Source: Zhongshania aliphaticivorans
GTDB lineage: Bacteria > Pseudomonadota > Gammaproteobacteria > Pseudomonadales > Spongiibacteraceae
NCBI RefSeq assembly: GCF_902705875.1
Contig: NZ_CACSIK010000001.1
Location: forward strand, 694,742-758,741
DNA: 64,000 bases
Direction of reading: 5' to 3'
In this document: piece by piece, positions 25,218 through 34,235 of the stretch
Numbering within the stretch: position 1 is the stretch's first letter
How the letters are laid out: every line of letters begins with the position of its first letter
The notes under the pieces: model-generated
Told to the model about the DNA's origin: nothing
What the model saw: the letters and a program-made list of their open reading frames with translations, nothing else
Database searches by the model: none
Program-made: the position numbers and the translations under genes

Positions 25218-27409
25218 GCAAGATTACCCAAGCTCTTGCTCATTTCGCCACGCAGCGGCCAGAGCAGTTCGCGCTCGTATCCTCCGATAAGTCCTATACT
25301 TACGCCACACTTAATTCTCGGGTCACCCAACTAGCCAATGAATTGAGTCATCTAGGAATACCCGTGATGGGTCTTTACGCAGACAACTCACCGGATTGGC
25401 TGGTAGTTGACCTTGCTTGCCAGATAGCGGGTATTACTTTGATTCCGCTACCTGACTTTTTTACGGTTGAACAAATTGCTCACGCCCTCAATACAACTGG
25501 CGCCGGTGCCGTACTGTGTGATCAACTCAATACCTTTTTAGGGGATTCATATCCCACGTCAACATCCTGGGGTTGGTATATACATATACTGCCGCCATCA
25601 TTAGGAAAATTTCTGCACCTTGGCACAACCAAAATAACCTTTACATCTGGCTCTACCGGCTACCCCAAAGGTGTTTGTCTTGCTCAGTCGACGATGGACA
25701 ACACAGCCGGCGCACTGGTTGATGTCTTGGACGGAATCAACTTACAGCGTCATCTTTGTGCATTACCGCTGCCCGCTTTGCTTGAAAACGTTGCTGGCGC
25801 CTATAGTGCCTTGCTTCGTGGAGGCACTTTGGTGTTACCCCCGCTCAAACAACTGGGCTTTACCGGAAGCTCTAGCCTCGATATCGATGTCTTTACCAAG
25901 ACCCTGAGCCGGAGTAACCCGCAAAGCCTTATTTTACTTCCGCAAGTGTTAAAAGCACTGCTAGCGCACAACGAACACTGCGGTTGGACACCACCGTCGT
26001 CGCTGCGGTTTGTCGCCGTGGGTGGCGCCCGTGTTGCCCCCGCATTAATTCACCGTGCACGGGAAATAGGCTTGCCTGTCTATGAAGGATACGGCCTATC
26101 CGAATGTGGCTCGGTGATTTCACTTAACAGGCCGGGTGCTGATCGACCCGGCACTGCTGGGCAGCCACTGCCTCATTGTGAACTGTCGTTTGAACACGGT
26201 GAAGCCTGTGTATCGGGTAGTCGCTTCCTCGGCTATATAGGTAGCCCTAGCTCGGTTGGTAGTAGTGTTTATACCGGTGACTTGGGTGAAATCAACGACG
26301 GATTTCTTACTATTTCCGGCCGGTCTAAGAATCTGCTGATCAGCAGCTTTGGTCGCAATATTGAACCTGAATGGCCTGAAAGCGAACTGCTCGCCTCGCC
26401 AGTGGTTCAGCAGTGTGTTGTTGTAGGTGAAGACCGCCCTTATTGTGTTGCGCTGATATGGGCAAACATCGATATCCCAGGCAATGTGCTGCAAAACTGG
26501 ATAGATGCAGCCAATTCACAGCTACCTGACTATGCCTGCATACAGGGCTGGGCGCGTCTACCGCGCCCCCTAAGTGTCACAGAGGACGAGCTTACCGCTA
26601 ACGGGCGTCCGCGACGTGATGTCATAAACACACGCTACCAATCACTGATCGAATCACTCTATTCCAAGCCAGTAATAAAGCTCCCTAACCCAAACGCAGC
26701 AGGAGAAAATATGATGCAGCACATGAGTTCCCACGATGAAAATTTCTACCCATCGCTATTAACACAAACAGAGTTTGAGCGGCGAGCGCTGTACGACATT
26801 GAGTTCATCCAACGCGGCACACAAGGAGCGCTATCCCGTGAGGATTATGTTGCCTTTCTTAGCCAGGCGTATCACCACGTCAAGCACACAGTGCCACTAC
26901 TGATGGCTTGCGGAAGTCGTTTGACTGCCGAGCAGGAGTGGCTCCGCGTCGCCATTGCTGAATACATTGAGGAAGAAACGGGGCATCAGGAGTGGATTCT
27001 CAACGATATTGGAGCCTGTGGAATCGATCCCGACACTGTTCGCTACGGTCAACCGAGCCAGAGCACAGAGCTCATGATTGCCTATGTCTACGACACTATT
27101 GCACGCGGTAACCCGGTCGGCTTTTTTGGCATGGTGCTGGTATTGGAGGGCACAAGCATCGCCATAGCTGACAAAGCGGCCGAAGCCATTCAGGAATCGC
27201 TGGGGCTCCCAACTCAAGCGTTTAGCTATCTGCGCTCACATGGCGCACTCGATATAGAGCACGTCAATTTTTATAAAGGCTTGATGAACAAAATCGAAAA
27301 AATCGAAGATCAACGCGCGATAACGCATTGTGCACAAGTGATCTACAAACTTTACGGCAATATTTTTCGAGAATTGGGCGAAGCCAGCGACATTCACATT
27401 GCGGCTTAA
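25214..27409 (+). CDS. Fusion of acyl-adenylating enzyme and heme-oxygenase-like diiron oxidase
   Basis: A 731-residue two-domain protein. Residues 1 to about 490 form an AMP-dependent acyl-CoA synthetase-like domain with TFTSGSTGYPKGV, YEGYGLSECG and TGDLGEINDGFLTISGRSKNLL. In the final catalytic loop the usual Lys seems to be Arg (NGRPRRD). Residues from about 500 on form a TenA/heme-oxygenase-like iron oxidase domain with probable ligands in ETGH (Glu588, His591), LEGTS (Glu645) and DIEH (Asp680, His683). UndA and BesC belong to this superfamily. Start is GTG 25214. AGGAG at 26701-26705 stands five bases before in-frame ATG 26711 (codon 500), so the iron domain may also be made alone. Confidence 0.82.
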   Translation: MSKITQALAHFATQRPEQFALVSSDKSYTYATLNSRVTQLANELSHLGIPVMGLYADNSPDWLVVDLACQIAGITLIPLPDFFTVEQIAHALNTTGAGAVLCDQLNTFLGDSYPTSTSWGWYIHILPPSLGKFLHLGTTKITFTSGSTGYPKGVCLAQSTMDNTAGALVDVLDGINLQRHLCALPLPALLENVAGAYSALLRGGTLVLPPLKQLGFTGSSSLDIDVFTKTLSRSNPQSLILLPQVLKALLAHNEHCGWTPPSSLRFVAVGGARVAPALIHRAREIGLPVYEGYGLSECGSVISLNRPGADRPGTAGQPLPHCELSFEHGEACVSGSRFLGYIGSPSSVGSSVYTGDLGEINDGFLTISGRSKNLLISSFGRNIEPEWPESELLASPVVQQCVVVGEDRPYCVALIWANIDIPGNVLQNWIDAANSQLPDYACIQGWARLPRPLSVTEDELTANGRPRRDVINTRYQSLIESLYSKPVIKLPNPNAAGENMMQHMSSHDENFYPSLLTQTEFERRALYDIEFIQRGTQGALSREDYVAFLSQAYHHVKHTVPLLMACGSRLTAEQEWLRVAIAEYIEEETGHQEWILNDIGACGIDPDTVRYGQPSQSTELMIAYVYDTIARGNPVGFFGMVLVLEGTSIAIADKAAEAIQESLGLPTQAFSYLRSHGALDIEHVNFYKGLMNKIEKIEDQRAITHCAQVIYKLYGNIFRELGEASDIHIAA
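26701..26713 (+). promoter_or_regulatory. Internal ribosome-binding site and start inside the fusion gene
   Basis: AGGAG (26701-26705), five spacer bases and ATG (26711-26713) occur in frame exactly at the junction between the adenylating and iron-oxidase domains. It could drive separate translation of a 232-residue oxidase or be a relic of a gene fusion. Confidence 0.5.
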
Positions 27410-27419
27410 GGAGAACGCT

Positions 27420-28217
27420 ATGACAGCACTCACTATTGTATTAACTGGCGCTAGTGGTGGAATAGGTAGCGCGGTCGCTAAAATGATGTCCGCAGCTGGA
27501 CACCGCTTGATATTGGTTGGCCGTAATCCACAACCCCTTAACGACTTGCGCGACATGCTCGACGGGAGCGCTCGCCACACCACGGTTGTCGCCGATCTGC
27601 TCCAGGCGGCAGACCGAAAACGGCTTGTTACACAGTGCAAGCAAGACTGCAGCAAAGTCGATGTGTTGATTAACAACGCTGGAGTATCGCATTTTGGTTT
27701 ACTGGAAAATATTAGCGACCAAGCGATGGCCGATATGCTTAACACCAACGTACTGGCCCCAGTACTTATTGTTCGCGATCTGTTGCCGCTACTCAGTAGG
27801 AGCTCCAATGCTACAATTATTAACATTGGCTCAACTTTTGGCAGCATTGGCTACCCTGGCTTTAGTGGCTATAGCGCCAGTAAGTTCGCGCTGCGTGGTT
27901 TTACCGAGGCACTGCGTCGCGAATTGGCGGAGCAATTAATTACAGTGCACTATCTAGCTCCCCGCGCAGTCGATACCCCTATGAACTCCGCATCTGTCAA
28001 GGCACTTAATGCCGAGCTAGGGAACGCGATGGACCCACCAGAGATCGTCGCCGCGGCTTGTCACGCGTTATTAAAAGCACGTGATGGTCGGAATCGATAC
28101 TTGGGCTGGCCCGAACGCTTCTTTGTCAGAATCAACGCATTAATCCCAGCGTTAGTGGACGTTACGCTGCGTAAACAATTGCGCACAATTCAGAAATACA
28201 GTCGACCTGAAGCTTAG
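27420..28217 (+). CDS. SDR-family oxidoreductase
   Basis: A 265-residue short-chain dehydrogenase with TGASGGIGSAVA (cofactor site), NNAGVSHFG, the catalytic Ser in NIGSTFGSIG and YSASKFALRGF. The pattern is like those SDRs that act on lipids or fatty aldehydes. The C terminus has an amphipathic, arginine-rich stretch. ATG 27420 is preferred over the upstream TTG because TAAGGAG lies just before it. It follows the adenylating/oxidase fusion by ten bases, so it probably reduces or oxidises that pathway's product. Confidence 0.82.
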   Translation: MTALTIVLTGASGGIGSAVAKMMSAAGHRLILVGRNPQPLNDLRDMLDGSARHTTVVADLLQAADRKRLVTQCKQDCSKVDVLINNAGVSHFGLLENISDQAMADMLNTNVLAPVLIVRDLLPLLSRSSNATIINIGSTFGSIGYPGFSGYSASKFALRGFTEALRRELAEQLITVHYLAPRAVDTPMNSASVKALNAELGNAMDPPEIVAAACHALLKARDGRNRYLGWPERFFVRINALIPALVDVTLRKQLRTIQKYSRPEA

Positions 28218-28230
28218 GAGGGGGCTCATC

Positions 28231-28872
28231 TTGAAGCACATTTACTTATTATTGATCTATACTCTATTTACTACGCAGTCACTTATCGCTCTCGCTACTG
28301 ACTCGTCAGTGCAAGCGCTACAATTGCGCTGGGCGCAAATTAGTTATCAGCTTCCTAGCAATGAGCGGGAAGAGGCCTTCGAGGTATTGATCAAAGAAGT
28401 TGATGAATTGATATCGGTATATCCCAACAACGCAGAGTTGCGGACATGGCGCGGGATTATCAAGTCGTCAAGCGCTGGAGCCCAGGGCGGGCTGGGGGCG
28501 TTGTCATTGGTCAAAGAGGCGAAGCGGGACTTGGAGCGCGCGATAGCAATTGATAGCAAGGTGCTTAACGGAGCTGCCTATACCTCGTTAGGCTCCTTGT
28601 ACTACCAAGTCCCTGGTTGGCCTATCAGTTTCGGGAATGATAAAAAGGCAAAAGAATATTTGCTCAGAGGGCTGGATATCGCACCTACCGATATAGATGC
28701 TAACTACTTTTACGCCGACTTTCTCTACCAGTCAGGGCAGTATACGTCCGCTCTCAGCTATTTGGAGCAAGCGCTGCAAGCGGCACCACGCTTAGGGCGG
28801 ACACTCGCTGATGAAGGCCGCCGCGCAGAAATACAGACTTTGTTGAAAAAAACTAAAGAGAAAATACAGTAA
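28231..28872 (+). CDS. Exported TPR-repeat protein
   Basis: A 213-residue protein with an N-terminal signal peptide (MKHIYLLLIYTLFTTQSLIA) and helical repeats, including two clear TPR-like units around residues 125-190 (AKEYLLRGLDIAPTDIDANY and ALSYLEQALQAAPRL). It likely acts as a periplasmic binding or scaffold protein. The start is TTG 28231, supported by AGGAGGGG just upstream. Function cannot be told. It sits between the SDR and the two-component system genes in the same operon. Confidence 0.7.
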   Translation: MKHIYLLLIYTLFTTQSLIALATDSSVQALQLRWAQISYQLPSNEREEAFEVLIKEVDELISVYPNNAELRTWRGIIKSSSAGAQGGLGALSLVKEAKRDLERAIAIDSKVLNGAAYTSLGSLYYQVPGWPISFGNDKKAKEYLLRGLDIAPTDIDANYFYADFLYQSGQYTSALSYLEQALQAAPRLGRTLADEGRRAEIQTLLKKTKEKIQ

Positions 28873-28875
28873 ATC

Positions 28876-29538
28876 GTGCGACTACTCTTGATAGAAGATG
28901 ACCAATCATTAGCCAACGGGATGATTACCGCGTTAAAGCGCGGTGGCTATGCTGTGGACCATACCTCTAAAGGGATCGAGGGGCTCAGCCTATTTCGAGC
29001 GATTCCCCCAGACCTTCTCATACTTGATTTGGGGCTACCTGATATTTCGGGTATCGAGGTTCTTAAATCACTACGTCAGAACAAGCACGACACGCCGATA
29101 TTGATACTCACAGCGCGGGATGCGATCGACGAAAAAATTGCAGGGCTCGATGCAGGCGCCGACGATTATATGACCAAGCCATTTGCCGTTGATGAGCTCA
29201 TGGCTCGACTGCGGGTACTTGGCCGCCGCAATGCACCAGCATTGAGTAGCGAAATCACAGTTGGCGAGCTCTCACTCAATCTTGCCAACCATGAAATTCA
29301 GTATCGTGGGGTCACTACTGCCTTGTCACGTCGCGAGTTTTCACTGCTACGTGCATTAGCGGAGCGGCCTGGACAGGTATTTAGCCGCGAACAACTCGAA
29401 GAAAAACTTTACAGTTGGGGCGAAGCAGTTAGCAGCAACACTATTGATGTACACATTCACAATTTGCGGAAAAAACTCTCTCAAGAATTAATCAAAAACA
29501 TTCGCGGCGTGGGTTACACACTAAGGACCAACCCTTGA
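28876..29538 (+). CDS. OmpR/PhoB-family response regulator, PmrA/QseB-like
   Basis: A 220-residue regulator. The receiver domain has acidic residues in LLLIEDDQ, phospho-acceptor Asp51 in LILDLGLPD, Thr in LTARD and Lys in MTKPF. The C-terminal winged helix has LSRREFSLLRALAERPGQVFSREQL and IDVHIHNLRKKL. The sequence is of the PmrA/QseB subgroup, whose sites are CTTAAG-like direct repeats; two such boxes lie at the operon head. GTG start, three bases after the TPR gene. The kinase gene overlaps its stop. Confidence 0.9.
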   Translation: MRLLLIEDDQSLANGMITALKRGGYAVDHTSKGIEGLSLFRAIPPDLLILDLGLPDISGIEVLKSLRQNKHDTPILILTARDAIDEKIAGLDAGADDYMTKPFAVDELMARLRVLGRRNAPALSSEITVGELSLNLANHEIQYRGVTTALSRREFSLLRALAERPGQVFSREQLEEKLYSWGEAVSSNTIDVHIHNLRKKLSQELIKNIRGVGYTLRTNP

Positions 29539-30875
29539 AATCTATTCGAATATTTTTGTTGGTTGCCGTACTGTCCACCATTATGCTGGTGAACTTTCTC
29601 GCGGCACTGCATGGTTACCAGTCAAGCATGCTGGAGGCCGAAAAATTATTCGATCGAAAACTAGCCGATACGGCCAGCTTAATAGAAGCGATCCCAAGAG
29701 ATACCTACCTTACTAAAATAACGCCCTATACGGGTCAAACTGCATTCCAAATTTTTGATTCAAATTTAAAACTGTTATGGCAATCAAGCAGTACGCCAAC
29801 GACACAGTTTGCGCCATTGAAAACGGGCTTTTCTGAGCACAACTTCAATGGCTACCGTTGGCGAACGCTAGTACACCATAGTACCGATGGTCGCTGGGTT
29901 CTCGTGGGTGAGCGGCTCGATCAACGATATCACCTTGCCGATAGTATAATCTTGGAATCAGTGGTGCCAATCCTTCTCAGCATCCCTTTAGCGGGCATTT
30001 TGGTGTGGTTGATCATTGGTCATGGTTTGAAGAGTTTGCAACTTTTAGCGCGCGACCTGGCCATCAAGCGAGAAGATGATCTCAGTCATCTTGATCTGAT
30101 CAATCCGCCACGCGAACTACAGCCCGTGTTACAGTCAACTAATTCGTTGCTGTCTCGGCTTGAGGCCTCGTTAGAGCGTGAACGACGTTTTTCTTCAGAC
30201 GCAGCCCATGAACTGCGTACGCCATTAAGCGCATTACAACTTCATATCCACAATTTTAAACAATCACTATCGGCGGAAGACCAACCAGCATTAATTCAAC
30301 TAGAAGGTGACCAAAAAAGAATGGCGCACCTCGTCGAGCAAATTCTCGCCTTATATCGAACAACACCCGAACACTATCCCGCGAAGTTTGAAGTGATCGA
30401 CATATTCAGTCTGGCACGTGATTGCATCGCAGAATCCTTTCTGTTTTTCGAGGCGAGAGGGCAAGATATCTCTCTAGACGGTGATTCCACATTGCTACTA
30501 GGAGACCATTTTGCATTGCAGCTCCTCATTCAAAACCTTTTAAGCAACGCCAATAAGTACACGCCCGAAGGTGGGAAGATAGCCGTGGATGTTCGAGACA
30601 GTATCGATGGCCCTATTCTGACTGTAAGCGACAATGGTCCAGGTATAGCCGAAGCAGAGCGTGAGCGCGTTCTAGAGCGGTTTTACCGCGTAGGGGGCGA
30701 TCGTCACGCTTCCGGTGCGACCGGATGTGGGCTTGGACTGTCAATAGTAGGGCATATTGCTCAAATTCATCAAGCGAGGCTCGACCTCAGTAACTCTACT
30801 CGAGGGCACGGTCTTGTGGTTAGCATACATTTTCCTAATAGTATCGTGTGTGATAAAGGGGGCAATACGAGATGA
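29535..30875 (+). CDS. Sensor histidine kinase, QseC/PmrB-like
   Basis: A 446-residue membrane kinase. Two transmembrane helices (about 5-25 and 143-163) flank a periplasmic sensor of about 115 residues. A HAMP-like linker is followed by the H box SSDAAHELRTPLSAL (His225), N box LLSNANKY, G1 DNGPGIA and G2 GCGLGLSIV. All catalytic boxes are intact. TTG start overlapping the regulator stop by four bases. The signal is unknown. Iron is a reasonable guess given the FTR1 permease downstream and the Fe3+ response of PmrB. Confidence 0.9.
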   Translation: MKSIRIFLLVAVLSTIMLVNFLAALHGYQSSMLEAEKLFDRKLADTASLIEAIPRDTYLTKITPYTGQTAFQIFDSNLKLLWQSSSTPTTQFAPLKTGFSEHNFNGYRWRTLVHHSTDGRWVLVGERLDQRYHLADSIILESVVPILLSIPLAGILVWLIIGHGLKSLQLLARDLAIKREDDLSHLDLINPPRELQPVLQSTNSLLSRLEASLERERRFSSDAAHELRTPLSALQLHIHNFKQSLSAEDQPALIQLEGDQKRMAHLVEQILALYRTTPEHYPAKFEVIDIFSLARDCIAESFLFFEARGQDISLDGDSTLLLGDHFALQLLIQNLLSNANKYTPEGGKIAVDVRDSIDGPILTVSDNGPGIAEAERERVLERFYRVGGDRHASGATGCGLGLSIVGHIAQIHQARLDLSNSTRGHGLVVSIHFPNSIVCDKGGNTR

Positions 30876-31195
30876 ATAACCGACTGACGCCCCTATTTTT
30901 CTTATGCCTAGCGTCCTCCGTGTTCGCGGGGAAACCCGTGTATGATATAGACATAAGAGAGCACCTGTTTCACCCTTCTGAACTCACCATACCTGCAAAT
31001 ACCAAAATTAAACTGCTAGTACATAATCTTGATTCATCACCGGAAGAATTTGAGAGTTATGAACTAAACCGTGAGAAAGTCATTATGGGCGGACAAACCG
31101 CGGTGATTTTTATCGGACCGCTCCCACCTGGAAGCTACCCATTTTTTGGAGAGTTTAATCCCAAAATGGCTCAAGGTATCATCATCGCGGAGTAA
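30872..31195 (+). CDS. Cupredoxin-like periplasmic protein
   Basis: A 107-residue exported protein with a signal peptide ending near SVFAG, followed by a small cupredoxin domain: IREHLFHPSELTIPANTKIKLLVHNLDSSPEEFES and GSYPFFGEFNPKMAQG. Proteins like this lie beside FTR1 permeases (FtrB/P19/EfeO-type partners) and help oxidise or hand over iron. The usual copper ligand Cys is absent, so copper binding is uncertain; Glu, His and Met residues are candidates. It overlaps the kinase gene by four bases, and FTR1 follows by three. Confidence 0.75.
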   Translation: MNNRLTPLFFLCLASSVFAGKPVYDIDIREHLFHPSELTIPANTKIKLLVHNLDSSPEEFESYELNREKVIMGGQTAVIFIGPLPPGSYPFFGEFNPKMAQGIIIAE

Positions 31196-31198
31196 ATC

Positions 31199-31993
31199 AT
31201 GCTATTGACCAGTGTCATCATCATTCTCCGCGAAGTATTAGAAGCCGCACTATTGCTCAGTATTTTGCTTGCGCTTTCACGGACGTTATCCATTAAGTTT
31301 CGTTGGTTATATTGGGCGGCAGGGATGGGTTTGGTCGGCGCCGTAGGTTACGGCTTAAGCATGCGAACCGTATCCAATACATTGGACGGTGTTGGTCAAG
31401 AGGTTGTCAATGCAATGATGCAATTGAGCATTTATGTTTGCCTGATTTGGCTATGTCACTTGTTCGTTCGTTGCTCTCTCACTGCTGCCACCATGACATC
31501 AAGACAATCTGCAGTTATGGGATATATTGTCGTCTTATTAACGATTCGAGAAGGCTCTGAAATCTTTGTTTATCTCTCAGGTTTCAGCCATACACCCGGC
31601 GTGAATCAAGGCTTAATTGTCGGCTCTTTGATAGGTGCAGGTATTGGACTTTCTATCAGCGTTTTGTTTTATTTTATCCTGCTCAGCTTCAAACCGCAGC
31701 GTGTACTTTGGATTGGTTGTAGCCTGCTGACGTTGGTAGGTGCTGGAATGTGCTTGCAGTCATCACAACTTTTGATTCAAGCAGATTGGCTGCCCGCTCA
31801 ACATCCAGTCTGGGACAGTTCCGCAGTACTATCTGAAAGTTCAATACTAGGCCAAGTACTCTACGCCCTCGTTGGTTACGAAACACGACCGACGCCACTA
31901 CAACTTGCCATTTACATAAGCAGCCTGAGTATCATGACGGTATTGTTATATTTAACAAATCGGTACTGGCAACAGCGGGGGCAAAGCGAGTGA
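31199..31993 (+). CDS. FTR1-family iron permease
   Basis: A 264-residue, roughly seven-helix membrane protein with the two REXXE iron motifs, REVLE (residues 11-15) and REGSE (117-121), that define the FTR1/EfeU family. These permeases take up Fe3+ after extracytoplasmic oxidation of Fe2+. With the upstream cupredoxin it resembles the FtrBC pair. Uptake could feed the diiron enzyme made by the same operon. Overlap of four bases with the following gene implies translational coupling. Confidence 0.9.
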   Translation: MLLTSVIIILREVLEAALLLSILLALSRTLSIKFRWLYWAAGMGLVGAVGYGLSMRTVSNTLDGVGQEVVNAMMQLSIYVCLIWLCHLFVRCSLTAATMTSRQSAVMGYIVVLLTIREGSEIFVYLSGFSHTPGVNQGLIVGSLIGAGIGLSISVLFYFILLSFKPQRVLWIGCSLLTLVGAGMCLQSSQLLIQADWLPAQHPVWDSSAVLSESSILGQVLYALVGYETRPTPLQLAIYISSLSIMTVLLYLTNRYWQQRGQSE

Positions 31994-32694
31994 GATACCG
32001 GTTATGCCTTATATTACTAACACAACCGCTTTTCTGTCTCTCAGACGGCTTAGTCGTTGACAAAGTTTACGACCCCTATGTTCAACTACTGGAAACTGAA
32101 ATTGAGTACCGCGCGATAGCGGTACACGACAATGTTGACGGTCTCGACGGGCAAATTGTGCACAGATTAGGTGTTGGTCGCGCTCTGAACGACCGATGGG
32201 CGGGCGAAATTTACTTAATTGGAAGCGAAGATGAAAATAGTGGCTTGCAACTCACAGCCTATGAATTAGAAGCAAAGTGGCAATTGACAGAGCAAGGCGA
32301 ATTCGACAACGACTACGGCATATTATTTGAACTCGAACGAGAGCGAGTTGACAGTATCTGGGAAGTGTCGAGTACTTTAATCATCGTTAGGGAGCTCGGT
32401 AAATGGGTCAACACGGCCAATGTATCGCTGATCTATGAGAGGAGTGGTGGCCTAAATAATGAAATCGAAACGGCGTTAAGCCTTCAAAGTCGTTACCGCT
32501 ACTCATCGGCTTTAGAGCCCGCGCTGGAATTCTACTCTGGCCAAGACGCTCGCGGAATTGGTCCGCTGCTCACGGGCATGCAACGCTTAGGTTTGCAGAA
32601 TCAGCTGCGATGGGAGGCTGGTGCAATATTTGGGCTAGGAAGTGACAGCCCCGATCTCAGCATAAAGCTCTTACTGGAGTATGAATTCTATTGA
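31990..32694 (+). CDS. Exported protein, possible outer-membrane barrel
   Basis: I do not recognise this 234-residue protein. It has a signal peptide (VRYRLCLILLTQPLFCLS), then alternating strands such as AVHDNVDGLDGQIVHRLGVG, YGILFELERERVD and LEFYSGQD, and ends in LLLEYEFY. A terminal aromatic residue after a beta strand is typical of outer-membrane barrels. GTG start overlapping FTR1 by four bases. As the last gene of the operon it may provide passage for the permease substrate or act as a sensor. That is inference. Confidence 0.6.
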   Translation: MRYRLCLILLTQPLFCLSDGLVVDKVYDPYVQLLETEIEYRAIAVHDNVDGLDGQIVHRLGVGRALNDRWAGEIYLIGSEDENSGLQLTAYELEAKWQLTEQGEFDNDYGILFELERERVDSIWEVSSTLIIVRELGKWVNTANVSLIYERSGGLNNEIETALSLQSRYRYSSALEPALEFYSGQDARGIGPLLTGMQRLGLQNQLRWEAGAIFGLGSDSPDLSIKLLLEYEFY

Positions 32695-32998
32695 CCGCAG
32701 CACGAACGTATATTTTTTTATTAAGTTCATGCTTTTGCATATTGCTTCATGCCCTAAGCTCTGAAGCACACAAACCAGTCCCGTTGATAATATGCGATGT
32801 TATGGTCGAATGTCCGCTTTGGTGCTAACCGGGTGTTTTCACTTAAAGTTCGGTAGACCACTTCTGGCTGCTCACTTGCCCATTATGGGTCGAGCTCAAA
32901 GGCCATTTATCGTTCAAAGATAAGCCGATGTTTTGGGAGAATCGGCAGACTTTAACTTCGTTGCAGATAAGGTTCAGGTTTCCGTTATCGGGACGCGG
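32695..32998. other. Gene-free right edge of the island
   Basis: These 304 bases separate the last island gene from the convergent vfr stop. I see no coding frame of note, no tRNA, no strong terminator and no repeat shared with the left edge at 19116-19367. Confidence 0.5.
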
Positions 32999-33670
32999 TT
33001 AGCGTGTTCCGTATACCACCATGGTTTTACCTTTTACCTGTACTAAGCCCTGTTCTTCAAGTGTCTTTAGTACACGACCTACCATTTCCCGTGAGCAGCC
33101 GACGATTCGACCAATTTCTTGGCGGGTAATCTTGATTTGCATGCCGTCTGGGTGGGTCATTGCATCGGGTTGTTTGCATAAATCGAGTAAGGTACGGGCT
33201 ACGCGACCGGTCACGTCTAAAAATGCTAAATCGCCCACTTTACGGGTGGTTAAGCGCAGCCGTTTTGCCATTTGCTTGCCTAATGCCAGCAGAATGTCGG
33301 GGTATTCTTTATTGAGTTCACGAAATTTGGCGTAGCTGATCTCGGCAATTTCACACTCTGTGCGACTTTTCACTAAGGCGCTGCGGGTTGGCGGTATGTC
33401 TTCATCAAATACACCCATTTCGCCAAAGAAATCACCCTTATTTAAATAGGCAACAATCATTTCTCTGCCTTCGTCATCTTCGATGATTACCGTGACAGAG
33501 CCTTCGATAATGTAATACAGGGCGTCACTGGCATCACCGGCGTAGATGAGTGTGCTTTTACTGGGGTAGCGCCGTCGGTGACAGTGGCTAAGAAAGTTAT
33601 CGATATCAGCAATTTCGGGCTTTAAAGAATTCAGCACTGTTTGGGTCTCTCGGGAAAGCAGAAAATCCAT
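32999..33670 (-). CDS. vfr: cAMP-binding global regulator, Crp/Vfr family
   Basis: A 223-residue CRP-type regulator. The cyclic-nucleotide domain has [30 protein letters not shown] and [19 protein letters not shown], with the cAMP-contacting Glu and Arg-Ser present. The C-terminal helix-turn-helix is [28 protein letters not shown]. The recognition helix (SREMVGR) matches CRP/Vfr, so TGTGA-type sites are expected. It diverges from an osmC-like gene, the same arrangement as crp-yhfA in E. coli and vfr-osmC in Pseudomonas. Confidence 0.93.
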   Translation of the reverse strand: MDFLLSRETQTVLNSLKPEIADIDNFLSHCHRRRYPSKSTLIYAGDASDALYYIIEGSVTVIIEDDEGREMIVAYLNKGDFFGEMGVFDEDIPPTRSALVKSRTECEIAEISYAKFRELNKEYPDILLALGKQMAKRLRLTTRKVGDLAFLDVTGRVARTLLDLCKQPDAMTHPDGMQIKITRQEIGRIVGCSREMVGRVLKTLEEQGLVQVKGKTMVVYGTR

Positions 33671-33812
33671 TTTATGAGTTAGGGGCGTATTGCATATACG
33701 TAATCAGCACAATGCAGGCCTAAGTATGACCTGCTTTGCTTGCCTTGGCGAGCTTGAATCTGAACCCTGTGGTAAGCTTAGCGCAATTTTTCAGAATCGC
33801 TATGAGGGTGGA

Positions 33813-34235
33813 ATGAAAGCGACGGTAAAGTGGGTAGATGGTGCGATGTTTCTCGGTGAATCGGGAAGTGGGCACTCGGTTGTCATGGATGGGCCAGAAG
33901 ATCATGGCGGCCGTAATATGGGGGTTCGCCCCATGGAGATGTTACTTGTTGGGATGGGAGGCTGCGCGTCATTTGATGTGATGAGTATGCTTAAGAAGTC
34001 GCGTCAGGAAGTGATAGATTGCCGTTGTGAGTTAGAAGCAGAGCGCGCTGACGCGGTGCCAGCGGTGTTTACTAAAATTCATTTACACTTTTTGGTGAGC
34101 GGTAAAAACCTCAAAGAGGCGCATGTGAAACGTGCTGTTGAGTTGTCAGCGGAGAAGTATTGTTCAGCATCCATAATGATGGAAGCCGCTGGCGTTGAAG
34201 TTAGCCACAGCCATGAGATTGTTGATGGTGTCTGA
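33813..34235 (+). CDS. OsmC family protein (YhfA-like)
   Basis: A 140-residue OsmC/Ohr-fold protein, probably a peroxide-reducing or thiol-dependent enzyme of the YhfA branch. It shows GVRPMEMLLVGMGGCASFDVMSMLKK with the resolving-type Cys, and SAEKYCSASIMM with the second Cys. I chose ATG 33813, preceded by GAGG, rather than an earlier start, because family members begin MKATVKW. It diverges from vfr, as its homologue does from crp in E. coli. Confidence 0.85.
   Translation: MKATVKWVDGAMFLGESGSGHSVVMDGPEDHGGRNMGVRPMEMLLVGMGGCASFDVMSMLKKSRQEVIDCRCELEAERADAVPAVFTKIHLHFLVSGKNLKEAHVKRAVELSAEKYCSASIMMEAAGVEVSHSHEIVDGV

Noticed and set aside
32695..32998. Attachment-site repeats at the island ends
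   Set aside because: No direct or inverted repeat of useful length was found between 19116-19367 and 32695-32998, and no integrase or tRNA is present.
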